From Carya illinoinensis (Eukaryota; Streptophyta; Magnoliopsida; Fagales; Juglandaceae): a DNA stretch of 64,000 nucleotides. The first letter of the stretch is position 1, and each line of letters starts with the position of its first letter. The stretch is from the NCBI RefSeq assembly GCF_018687715.1, contig NC_056752.1, forward strand, positions 16,389,501-16,453,500, given 5' to 3'. The position numbers and the translations under genes are program-made. The notes beneath the pieces were generated by a model. That model worked only from the letters and a program-made list of their open reading frames with translations, was not told the DNA's origin and did not search any database. Below, one piece after another: positions 11,438 to 22,807 of this stretch.

Positions 11438-14055
11438 TTGTATAAACTTTCTTTAACAACCTAACCAATTTTTAGATATATAAAATACTAAGCATGCCAC
11501 ATTTTGTTTTTAAAGCATCTATTGACCAACAATTATGCATGCAAAGTCTTTCAAAACTCTACGTGAAATGCAAATATACTGAGATAACCTAACAATGTTC
11601 ATCTTGGTATTGGAATTTAATTACAATTAAGAAAGATGTCTTATTTATAAATTTCATTTTTGAAGATTTTAACGCACAACTTTAATGTTATACTACAAAC
11701 CGTGATTTATACTTGCTAAAATGTCATATACATGACCACAAATACAAACGTACTCCCACTAACCTTTGGGAATATACATCAACAATAAATGTTTTTCTTT
11801 AATCCAAAGGGGTAGTGATATTATTATCAATTTTCAAATATATTTTTTGAAACTTACATTTTCTATGTTGCCTTTTGATTGTTTCTCGTAAACCTCATAA
11901 TATAAACTTTTACTCCACAATAGTTTTCACATTCATTTAATGTACTCTGGATCATGATGAGCTACTGCCAACTAGATCATAATGAACTACTAATACTATA
12001 GTGATCCTGAATGAGTCATTTTAGGTTTATTATAAATCTCTTTTTCTAATCAATTCTAATTGGATTACAAGTCTAACTCTATATTATTTAACATTGCCTT
12101 TAAAGTCAGGATTTTGTCTTCAAAATCCATTTACATTCGAATTTTCACTCTTTAGACAATTCGACAATATTAAAGACTTTGCATTGATTCGTGGATTTCA
12201 ATCATTCTTTAATTCATCGATCTTTTATAGAATCAATTCTTTCTACAACTTGTGAGAACATAAATAGACCTTTGTTTGTCAAATTCTAAATTTTGAAAAT
12301 ACAATACGTAATCTAACCACATAGAAAATCAAGAAGATCGCATGAGGTTACTTGTTCTGATGTCTCCATGGCCAATTCTTCAATAGTGTTTCTCTTAAGA
12401 GGTGGATGATCATTTGTTTGTTGTTCCATATTATCATTGAGATAATTAGAAAAATGAACTACAAGCATTTTCAAAAGTACAAGAATGAACTTCACAACAA
12501 TCACATCTCTAGTTTCTATGCTTCCACTGGTTTTACCAACCTTACGAAATTTGACATTTCAATTTTCTCAAAATTCAAACTATGAATAGAAACAATACAA
12601 CCTAAATCATTTGAATCTCCCTGAGTAATCAATAATGTACCCATTAATTGTTATACGATCCAATTTCCTCTTATTTGGATTGTAAAGTCTACTTTAGATT
12701 GACTATTCATACATGCATATGCTTTTAATTAGGTATCTTATCATTCCACAACTCAAAATGAGTATTTGAGACTACTTACTAGGAACACAATTTAAGATAT
12801 ACACAACTGTTTGTAAGAATTTTGCTACACATTTTTTCAAGAAGCTAACGAATTAGGCCAGGGTTATGATTTGACTCATAATACTTTTCCTAGCATTCAC
12901 TACTTTAATCCAATTCGATGATTTTCACCTTTCTACCTAACCTCAATAATTACAAAAGGCTTAAGACTTCTTATGTAGTAAATAGATACTTTCATACCAT
13001 AAAAATCATTTATGAAGATGAGATACTTTTCTATCTATAAAACATTGTAGAGAAAAAGGTTTACATGTGTCTATATTCATAATCTAAAAAAAACTCTCTA
13101 TTCCTTGTAGTATCTTTTCTTAATATGTTTGATTTGCTTTCTTTTAATACAAATCAACACACATTTTGAGATAAGAAAATCTAAATGCGAAAAATATTTA
13201 CTAACTTCTACAAATTTTCTTGAAAATATTCTCCAAACGTTTATGCCACAAATTATGTTTCAAATTCTATGCCACAAATTGTAAAATTTTTTCATAAATA
13301 ATTTTCCTTTGGTTCCAGTACATGCCTCATGAGTGAAAAACTTTTAAAAAAAACATTATTACGAAGGCATGACAAATAAAAATTTTATTGGAAGGAAAAA
13401 TGGAACCAACATAAATGGCATTTTGAAACAAATTGAAATATGAACATATGCACTCAAGTTTAACCACAAAAAATAATAATAACAATAAGTATCAACATTT
13501 ATAGAGTTTGATTTGAAACTCATGCAAACAAAAAAAACATGAACATTTGCACTTGAGTTTAACTTTAAAAAATAAGTATAAACATTTATAATATTTGATT
13601 CAAAACTTATATATACAGAAAAAGTTTATCCTTCCATTTGAGTCATGTCTTATGCATAGGACACCTAAACCTTCATGTGTCCTTATTTCTTTCAAAATTC
13701 AATTCTCACTACTTTGATGAAATAAGAATGCCTATAGAGTAAATCATGCCGTACAAAACTAAGAAATTCCTAAAGTTCAAAGTTTGATATGTAGTAATTA
13801 ATGCCATCTTCTTAAATATTGTACTTTTCTGACCCTTAATGCTATTTTTAATAATAATTAATGTTAGACTTAAAATGAATAAGCTAGGGTCTAAAACTCT
13901 TACTGTAAATATGACATGCTCATGTTTCTCTAAACTAGAGTACTCATTTTGTATAGGAAACTTTGTAATAATATTCACATACTTATTATAAGAAAAGCAT
14001 TTTAATCACATTAATACTTTAAGTTTCACATTGATAAAAAATAACAAAATTTAAA
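11438..14055. other. AT-rich decayed repeat DNA, probably copia relic
   Basis: No intact gene is visible. Short minus-strand frames such as 12313-12504 have the charged, linker-like composition seen between copia integrase and reverse transcriptase, but no diagnostic motif. The pieces are compatible with a minus-strand copia element decayed beyond confident domain calls. Confidence 0.35.
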
Positions 14056-14059
14056 TTAT

Positions 14060-14480
14060 TATGGATGAACTACTAGTGTCATCAAGACCCCTCATTTGGG
14101 AGTGAATCTCAACATACAAAATGTTCTCTCCAATCTTAAATTCTGTGGATGAACTAGCTGTATCACCAAAATTTTCCTTTGGGGGTAAATTCAATTCTGG
14201 CATACAAATTGTTTCCTCCCACCTTATTTTGATGGATGAACTAGTAGTATCATCAATACCCTCCTTTAGGAGTAGATCTTGACAAATAAATTGTCTACTC
14301 CAACTATACTTCAATAGATGAACTAGTAGTGTTATCAAAATCATCCTTTGGAAGTAGATCTTGACACACAAATTATTCACTTAAACTTTACTTTAATGGA
14401 TGAGCTAATAGTGTCATCAAAATCCTCCTATCCTCCTTTTATGAGTGGATCTTGACACACAAATTGTTTACTCCATCATG
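14060..14480 (-). repeat. Five-unit tandem repeat, 82-87 bp, coding-like on minus strand
   Basis: The word TGGATGAACTA or a variant recurs at 14062, 14146, 14233, 14315 and 14397, giving periods of 84, 87, 82 and 82 bp. Each unit also carries TCATCAA, a CCTTTGGGAGT-like block, and GATCTTGACACACAAATTGT. On the minus strand the central units stay open (14051-14380) and encode a repeated peptide of 27-29 residues ending in (D/G)DT(T/A/S)SSS. I do not recognise the protein. It lies on the same strand as the copia relic and may belong to it. Confidence 0.7.
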
Positions 14481-14851
14481 CCCATTTTTACTATAGAGTT
14501 TAATGGTTTTTTCATCAATATTAAGAAAATCTTGTACCCTTTGGACGTTGTAACACCCCGCCTAATTACCTAATAGGATTAACCCTCAGTCTTCCTTAAA
14601 ATGAGCTTATAATATTGTATTATATTTTTAGCATAAGATTTATTATTAGGGAGTTAGTTAGATTTGTTTTACTCATTAAACTATGGCACTTAGTATCATT
14701 AGTGGTTAAGCTTAAGGATTAAGTATGAATGGTTTAGTAAGCAAGCCCATTACAATGTTATGGGCTTTAGTGCTTTACTTAAGGCCCTTAAACCCTTAGA
14801 ATGGTATGGGACAAAATTTAGAAGCCTTGAACCAAGCCTTATAAGAGTTTA

Positions 14852-15057
14852 GGGCCAGTTTGGATTCCAAACTCCTCTCAACTTATCTTATCTAATCATT
14901 ATAACTTTTTCAAATTCTAATACAAAATATAATAAACAATTTAACTTTTTCAAATCTTAAAATAATAATAATATTAAAAAATAATATTCTAACATTTTAT
15001 TCAACTTTCAACTTTCATCTCAATTCAATTCAACTCAACTCAACATCCAAATAGAGG
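14852..15057. mobile_element. MITE inside the long LTR (about 205 bp)
   Basis: Terminal inverted repeats are GGGCCAGTTTGGAT on the left and ATCCAAATAGAGGC on the right. The interior is AT-rich, with paired TTATCTTATCTAATCATTATAA and CATCTCAATTCAATTCAACT blocks. No coding capacity is present. The LTR sequence resumes on both sides, so the MITE is the younger insertion. Confidence 0.7.
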
Positions 15058-16463
15058 CAGTCTTTGTGAGCTAGCTTTAGAAAGGTTTGGTCCAAGTGTG
15101 AGAAAGGCATAAGGCCTTTTAGGCATAATTTAGAGATAGCCTTGACCCATGACCTATTTATGTTAAGGCAAGTCTTTCAAGTCCCATCTTTGTGTATCTT
15201 GAGGCCTCTCATGACCTTTTAAAATCAGGAACCAAGATCTCCCATTAGCTCGTACCCAAAACCCATAAACCATGTAACTCCTACTCATGGCTTTTTTAAG
15301 CCCAACAAGGCCCAAAGTCTTATCTTGGATTTTCATACCTCTATTTGAAGCCCACACACTATACCATTAGTTTCCCTCAAGTCCAAATGGTATCCCAAGC
15401 CCCTTAGGACTCTCATTTGTCCATAATTAAGTTTTTAACTTGAGTTAAGGACATTAATCAACTTATCCATTATTAGTGATCTTTAAATCATGTTTTGAGT
15501 TTAATTTTCCTTACTAAATTTTTAGCCTTTTTTATCTGAAATTTTATTGTTTTATTATTCAGTTGCATCATTATTAGATTATGTTAGAACCCTAGATAAA
15601 TCTCCACACATGTCACTAAAGGTAATGACATGTCAAAACCCTAAACCCACCCCAATTGACACACGTGTGCCCATATGTGCAATGGACTGAACAGTCCCTA
15701 GCCCAAAATTTTTGTGCCTTCTTCTCAAGGGAATAATTTTCTTTAAGCATCTCAAAATACCCTTCTCAATGCATACTTATTGGTAGATGAAATTGGTTCC
15801 AAGAACCAAACCAAAAACCCAAGAACAGAATGCACCTAAATACTAGTTGGATGGAAACCGAATGTCTTGCATTTTTGTTTAATTTCTTGCTGTCAAATGA
15901 CCCACACCCTCACGCCACTCCATCACCAACCAATACCCAAGTGACCCTCAAATTCATTATGGGAAATTGACCAAATTTTTTTTCAAAAAGTAATACACAA
16001 AACTGATGGCATCAAACCACCCCACTCGACAACACCTTCCCTTCACCTCTTCCCTTTGAACTACCACTTCATCATCACTTGGTAGCCAATCACCCACCTT
16101 CTACCACTTATAAAATCCTTCCAAGAGTGACTCATGACTTGTATAAAACAACCGTGAAGAGAGGACAAGAGGGTGAGTCAAGAAATGATCAAAACTATCC
16201 AAAGATTTTAGCCTTGAACCTACGACTACTATGCTTGATGTCATAAACCATTTTTCTTTTCCTTCTAATGATGCACCATGGCAGCACATGAACCCTCTCC
16301 TTACATGGTAGCACCTGAAAATGAAGAAAATTATTTGATAGGGGTCACTATTTACCTACACAAAGTGATGCAACCAAGCTGGAAATTCAAATCCTTCTTC
16401 ACCACCGCCCACTTCACCCAATCACCATGGACTAAAGCCAATGTCACCTCCCCCATATCTTCC

Positions 16464-16471
16464 CATAAATA
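16464..16471 (+). promoter_or_regulatory. Candidate LTR TATA box
   Basis: CATAAATA is followed by a C-rich stretch and an open CT-rich leader. This is the usual arrangement at the U3/R boundary of plant LTRs. Confidence 0.4.
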
Positions 16472-18891
16472 CCCCCCTCACTCCCCAAATTTCCTTCACA
16501 CCACTTCTCCAAACCTCCTCTTGAGCATTGAGAGCCTTCTTCCTTTAGAAAATCTAGAGTGAATTCGAAGGGTGTGTTCTTGAGAATTCTTGTGTTGGGA
16601 GCTTCAAAGGGTCACGAAAATAGGAAGTTTTCTTGCCCTAGATCTTATTTTGTATGTTTTTCTTTTTAGTGCTGAAGTGATTTTTGTTTAAGTTTAGAAA
16701 ATGTTACAATGCTTAAATTAAAACCGAATCCGTTAAGGTTGAATTAAGTGTTTAAATTGTTTTAAGTTGAAATTTTAGCTATGGCATGTCTTAGCATGTT
16801 TTGATATGATTTAATAATGTCTTAGAATGATTTTTGAAGATTTAAATTTGAGGTTGAAAGCATGCCATGATAGGTTTTAATTCTATCTTGTGTTGATCAT
16901 CCAAGAATGCACAATTCTGATTAAATTATGCTTAACTTACGAAGTTTTGATTTGTTCCACCTAAGCTTGAAATATGAGTATTTAGAAAATCTTGTGATTG
17001 GAATAAGAAGGGAAACACATTATTTAATTCTAGTTTAAAACTTTCCTTGATGAAAAAGACTAAGAGATATCATGCATGCTTAAAAACTAGATTAATAAAG
17101 ATTAAGGTTTTTAGCCATAATTAAGTTCTGGGATGAACTTATTCATCTAAGATTAAGCTTTTAACATGTCATTAAGGATAATAGTAATTCTTTGTAATTA
17201 AAGAAATTTAAAGTGCATGCATTCATAAGGGTCAATAGTTGAAATTACACTTAGGGATAAACTAGATTGCATGTCGAGGGTTGAGCGTATTTGTACTACC
17301 TCCACTTTGATTTTTGTTATTCTAAGGAAATATATGGTTTTAGAATATGGAAAATATAAGGTCCATAAAGTTGGGTTAAATTTGGAGTTCATTTGCAAAT
17401 AGTGAAAAATTAGGAAGTGGCAATATTGGAAAGTTTAGGGTATTTTTGTAAATACCCATTTTTGAAACTTTTGATTATAAACATCTTCTGTAATAGTACA
17501 AATTCTAACTTAATACAAATTTGATTACAACCGCTACAACTTTCCCAAACTCAGGTAGTTTGTAAGTTGGTCTCTAACTTACATCTTAATAGGATATTTA
17601 TGATTTATTGATAAATATTACATTCATATTATAATTGTCATTTTGAACATGAAAACATTATGTTATATGACACATTGAGTATATGACTACTTGCCTACAT
17701 GACATGTGACATTTTCTCCATTTTTAGCATATTGTATATAAATCTCATTTTCACATGAAAGTTTGTTACGCATGCACATGTCATGCACTATAATTTTTCA
17801 AAACATAGTTTGAAAATAATTTTTGTCATGACTCCAAAGGCTAGAATGAGGAATTATCCTAGTAGAACTCATCTGTCCACTCTTGAGTGAGTAAAAATAG
17901 AGTGGTAACCCCTGACTTGACGAAAAATAGTCAACGGGCTTTGAATGAGTTTTTTTTAAAGAACACAAGAGCGAAATCAAATGTTATGACACCTAAAACT
18001 GGTGGATATATATGTTATGATGTTATGATAATGTTATGTTATGTTATGTTACCAATATATCGAGAATAAGTTTGTAAACAAAGTAGTTTTAACATAAGTT
18101 ATACTACAATCACAAGCAAGTACTCAAAATGCATATGGGGAATTATGACGATACCATATATTATGATATTAATATTATGATTATATGTGAAATTGCTAAT
18201 AATGATGAAAACGTTATGATGAAATATATGTTTTTGATAATTAAAGTGAAAACTGTTCTCTGTAAGAAAATGTGCATTAAAGTTTTTAAAAAATGTTGAA
18301 GAATCTGGATGGAAGACAAATACTGATTTTCTTCATAGTACACATTTCATATTTATCATTCATCATGCATAATTTATCTTTGTACACATTAGTTGTCTAA
18401 CTTAATGAGATTTCAAGTAAATCTCACCCCTTGTGGACCCACTATCACTTAGAATGATAGAAGTTGTGTTAGGACCTGATGATGATTGACTAGATGGACC
18501 ATTGGATCTGACTGATTGAAGAGAAGCCAGATCTCAACAAAAAATTAGATCTCATTTTGATGTTTATAACTATAACCCTTCGTGCATTAGAACACATGAA
18601 GTAGTTGATTTAGCCATAGAGACTTATTATCAAGAATAATTGTATTAAGATTATGCTACCTTATGATTTCAGCTTACGATGATTATGAATGACAATTGGG
18701 ATGCTTTAATTTGTTTTGACATAAGTTTTATTTAGCCACCCTTATTTGGTTATAGTTATTGCATACTGCTAGATGCATTTATAAGATGCATTGCATATTA
18801 ATTTTCATGAACAGTGATATGTAACCTTATGTTCCATATCCCGACACTATAAGTCTCCATTCCATCCCAAGCGGAGGTTGGGAGCGTTACA

Positions 18892-19505
18892 TGAAACTAA
18901 TATTTTCCTTAATTTTAGTGCAAACCATTTGTCCCATAAGGGATAGACAATTACATATGTCATATCAATAATTTAAACAAAAGCTAGAAATCAACATTAA
19001 TTAAATTATACATTTATTGAATAGTAAAACATGCACATAAGAGAAAATAAAATTTCAGACTTTTTTAAAGAATAATAATATAATATTATTATAAATCTTA
19101 CATGTTTGGGTCTGAATCGAATTGGTCCAAGAACCTGGGCTAAAACCCAATTGGTCCAAGAACCTGGACTAAAACCCAATTCAGTGTATTGGTCAGACGG
19201 TAGTTGGGTTAGGTTGATTTTATAGGCCCTTTCATTTGGGTTGGGCCTTCTCTATAGGCCCAACTCCTTTGGCTTTTTTTTTTTTTTTATTATTTCTACT
19301 ATTACCAAATCTTGCAGCCACCGGGCTTCACAGTCCTCTGTGGCACTTTCATAGAGGTGCCAGTGAGGAGGTTTTTCAGCCTCCTTGCGTCACCACACAC
19401 TCTCTCGTTTATTTTCTTCGATTTTTCAAAACCCATCTCAAAGAGAGATCGGGTCATCGAACAGAGGAGAGCTTCATGGCAACAGAAGCATTTTTCCATC
19501 TCGGG
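18892..19505. other. No gene; contains a 29-bp tandem duplication
   Basis: A 29-bp unit beginning AATTGGTCCAAGAACCTGG occurs twice, at 19120-19148 and 19149-19177. The rest is AT-rich, plus a mixed-composition stretch at 19310-19500 whose overlapping open frames belong to no family I know. Confidence 0.5.
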
Positions 19506-20970
19506 GTACCAATAAGGGCACTCTGACCACCTAGCTTGTGCCGCCTCTCCCGACCCCACCTAGTGGTTGATTCTCCCTATTCTCTCTGAAGCCATATGAA
19601 AAATGAAACTCTTCCATTGATTTTCTCTTAGACAACACAATACAAAGAACCCAAAAAAAAAAAAAAAAAAAAAAAAAACTCAAGTTCATAAAAAGGAAGC
19701 AATTCCACATGATATTGCTACAAAATTTATATATATGAGAACTGTAACAATAATTTTAAATTCCCAAATAATAATATAAATTTTCTCTTTGACCGAAGCA
19801 AGAATAACATTGGGTTTTTAGTTACAACAACAATTTGGGAGAAGCATGCATAGGCCATATAAAACCAAAACACATTTATTATATCTATGTGATATATTTT
19901 ATCGAAACCATAAAATACCTATAACTTGTAGCATTAATATCACATGTTAAATATTTTAACATAAAATATTAAATTTTAGGACCTTTAATTTTCTATTATT
20001 CACGATACTAAATAATAACAGCTAGAAAAGAGGCATCTCTTCATCACAATTTGATAGAGAATCTGACCTGACTATGAGAAAAGGATCACCCCAACAACTT
20101 CATCTCCACATGTCCCCGATGGCTAAAAGCACAAATTATGTTGTACGTGGGAACTTTTTAACCACTCAATGCTATTTATAAATTTTTGGCCATCATAAAA
20201 TTTAGAGACATTCGTGTCCCACTACGACTAAATCTAGAGGTATTCTTGTCCCACTGTGACTTATTAAATGATAATATTTAAATTAGTCTAAACCCATTAG
20301 TTTATGAGTGTGTGGGATATAACGTTTTAATAAAAATCTTACATGAAGGCCTTACAACAGCTTATGGGATGACAACTGCCAAAGGATTGATGGGGTTCAT
20401 TGGTTTTCGATTGAGACAATGTTATCTGATTTATACTACTCACTTTACCTTCTTGATGTGGTACTGCAATACGATGCCACACGGCTTATTAAAAATTTAA
20501 AAAAAGTTAAAAACATAAACATAAAAAAGTAGGGAGAATCTAAAATTTTAGTTTTTCATTTTTTTTTTAAATTTTTGGATGCCATTTTATTTTAAATATA
20601 TATATTTTTAAATTTTTTATTAAGTCCCATGTCACTACATTGCAGTGACACATCAAAACACAAAATGAGTAATTTAAAATGAAAAATTCTACTCATTATC
20701 CTCATAGATTACACATAATTTCTAAATTTTTAATTTTTTTCTCTTACTAAATATGTGATATATGGATGATGAGTAAAAGAATTCAATTAGTTTAAGAAGA
20801 ATAAAAAAATAATTAAAAAAATTAAAATCAATATAATATGTGGTATATGAATATGATAAATAGCAAAACCCTTCGGAATCTCAAAACTTAATTTATTCGT
20901 ATTTGCACCTACTTGTAGTATTGCCAAATGTGACAGTGCCTTGATCATTATATATATATACTTTTCCTTT
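19506..20970 (-). repeat. Long direct repeat, copy A (possible LTR)
   Basis: This aligns with 29596-31465 over essentially its whole length, in the same orientation, with scattered substitutions. Shared anchors include TACCAAnAAGGGCACT at the start, CCATTGATTTTCTCTTAGAC, GAAGCAATTCCAC, TTTATTATATCTATG and AATCTCAAAACTTA near the end. A poly-A tract at 19653-19678 is specific to this copy. The minus-strand orientation is inferred only from the primer-binding-like sequence next to copy B. No coding sequence was found. Confidence 0.7.
20680..20870. mobile_element. MITE family 2, copy B
   Basis: It starts TGAAAAATTCTACTCATTATC and ends GATAAATAGCAAAACC, with internal AATTAGTTTAAGAAGAATAA. This is the same family as 11237-11437 and 30810-31010. 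It lies inside direct-repeat copy A at the same place as in copy B, so it predates the duplication. Confidence 0.75.
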
Positions 20971-21343
20971 TGTCTTGTTGAAGCATGCAGGTGAATAACC
21001 AACCCAATTACATACGAGTTTTGCTACGTATAAATAAAGTTGTGTACTAATCTGCATATCGATACTGATTAATTTATATTTAAAATTTAAATTAGCACTA
21101 TTTTTAATAAAATATACTTTTTGATCAATCACATTAAATTAGTACACATATTAATGTATTGTTGTGCTTGTAATTAAATTTTTCTATTACGAAATGCCAT
21201 TTTATTAAAAAATAATTTTAATTTTTTATGACTACCGTTCATCTTAAATACGTAAAGTTTTAGAAATACAGTTCTTCAATTATTCTTCTCTCTCTAGATA
21301 GAGTAGGGGTTTTTCCTCTCCTCTCTTGTACGAGGTGTTCAGC

Positions 21344-22807
21344 ATGGCGGATGCATTAGATGAATTGTATGCAAATTTGTTGTTAACTAAGAAGGAGAAT
21401 GAAGCAGTCTCGATGGAGATTAGCCGGCTGGGGGATGTTTTGGAACGTGGGGCATATTGTTTGATTATGAAGCTTTTGATTAAAAAGCATTATAATCACG
21501 AGGTGTTTAAGCAGACGATGAGGAAAGTTTGGCGTCTGGTTAAGGGTGTGAAATTTCGTGATCTTAATTCTGAGTGTACGTTGGTTGAGTTTGATGATAT
21601 GAGAGATAAACTCAAGGTTATGCGTGAGGTTCTGTGGTCTTTTGATAAGCATCTGGTTTTGTTGAAAGAATTCGATGGTAGGTTGCAGATAGGTAAGATA
21701 GAATTGGTGCATGCTCATTTTTGGGTCCGTTTACACGATTTACCGTTAATGGCCCGTAATGAGTATATCGGGAGGTTAGTGGGGGGTGCATTGGGGGAGG
21801 TTTTGGAAGTAGACTTAGACAACGGTGAGATGGAGTGAGGGGAATATATTAGAGTCAGGGTTCTCATCAATATTTCCATACCTCTTTTACGTCGGAAGCA
21901 TATGATCGTGGAGGAGGGGGTGTCCTGTTGGGTGAGGTTCTCTTATGAACGGTTACCGGATTTATGTTTTCACTGTGGTATTTTGGGTCATTCCTTAAAG
22001 GAATGTGAGGATATTGATGAAAATCAAGTCGATTCCCAGAGGCTTCCATATCGTCCTTGGCTACGGGCGGGATTTCTTAATTCTCGTAGGAGAGGAGGAC
22101 GTGCTACTACAATGGTTGCGACGGCTACAGCAGAGGCGGCGACGCTTGATCCGGTTGAGACAGCTTCATGGAAGGATAGTAACGGAAAGGGGGGTGGAGG
22201 TCAGTCCGTTATGGATCCTGTGGGGGAGAAAAATCCAGAATTTGAAGGGGCCGAAATTTCTGCAAATAAAGGATCTTCATCTGACCCGACTGTTACGCCG
22301 TCTGCATTGAAGGAGGGGGTTGCTGTTTTGGAATCACCCGTGGATGTAGGAGGCTCAAATAAGGAAGTGGTTGAAACAGTGGGTTTAAATGTCGTTCAAG
22401 AGAATCAAGTGGAAGATGGGCTTATGGATGTTCCAGTGTTGGAGGCCCCTCATATGTTTGTGGGCTTTGATTCTAGCCCATCGATTAATAACGATTCTAA
22501 ACTTGTTTGTGGGTCTGGCTCCCGAAGCAGTGCTCAAAGGAGAAGGGGGCAGAGAGTCGGTTCTAGGGCATTGCAACAGATTCAGACCAAGTCAAATGAA
22601 GGCAGTTCGGTGCCTGGGGTTGCGGCAACTTCTGTCCTTCAGTCCGAAGGGTTTTTCTGCTCAAACCATGGCAAGAAACGGAAGGGTCTTTCGATTGTGG
22701 AGGCTGAAGCTAAAAGAGGTAAATTTTCTTCCACTTCTTCTATTTCGGTGGAGCTGTTTAACGGGAGAACGGCGGCGGCAGATGATCAGCCCCGCCGAGT
22801 CCAATGA
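21344..22807 (+). pseudogene. L1 ORF1 protein (gag-like, RNA-binding), one stop
   Basis: The frame starts at ATG 21344 (MADALDELY...). It first encodes the DUF4283-like domain of plant LINE and gag-like proteins, with WSFDKHLVLLKEFDG and FWVRLHDLPL as landmarks. After an in-frame TGA at 21836-21838 the same frame continues into a zinc knuckle, CFHCGILGHSLKEC (pattern CX2CX4HX4C). The remaining roughly 250 residues are low-complexity, Gly/Ser/Glu-rich linker. The protein would bind the element RNA. The ORF1 stop overlaps the ORF2 start by ATGA at 22804-22807. Confidence 0.85.

Larger units (their letters stand above)
14549..18891 (+). mobile_element. Long solo-LTR-like unit of a Ty3/Gypsy family (4.3 kb)
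   Basis: The unit begins TGTAACACCCCGCC and ends GGGAGCGTTACA, so the ends show the TG...CA and short inverted termini of an LTR. There are no gag or pol domains inside or next to it, and no primer-binding site follows the end. The block near 17850-17920 (TAGTAGAACTCATCTGTCCACTC, then GAGTGGTAACCCCTG) corresponds position by position to 53125-53185 in the chromovirus LTR described below, so the two are probably related lineages. The 5-bp flanks (GACGT and TGAAA) do not match. Recombination or decay has therefore removed the target duplication, or the true ends differ. A MITE lies inside at 14852-15057. Confidence 0.65.

Noticed and set aside
14060..14480. CRISPR-like array
   Set aside because: The whole 82-87-bp unit is repeated, without short repeats alternating with unique spacers; the genome is that of a plant.
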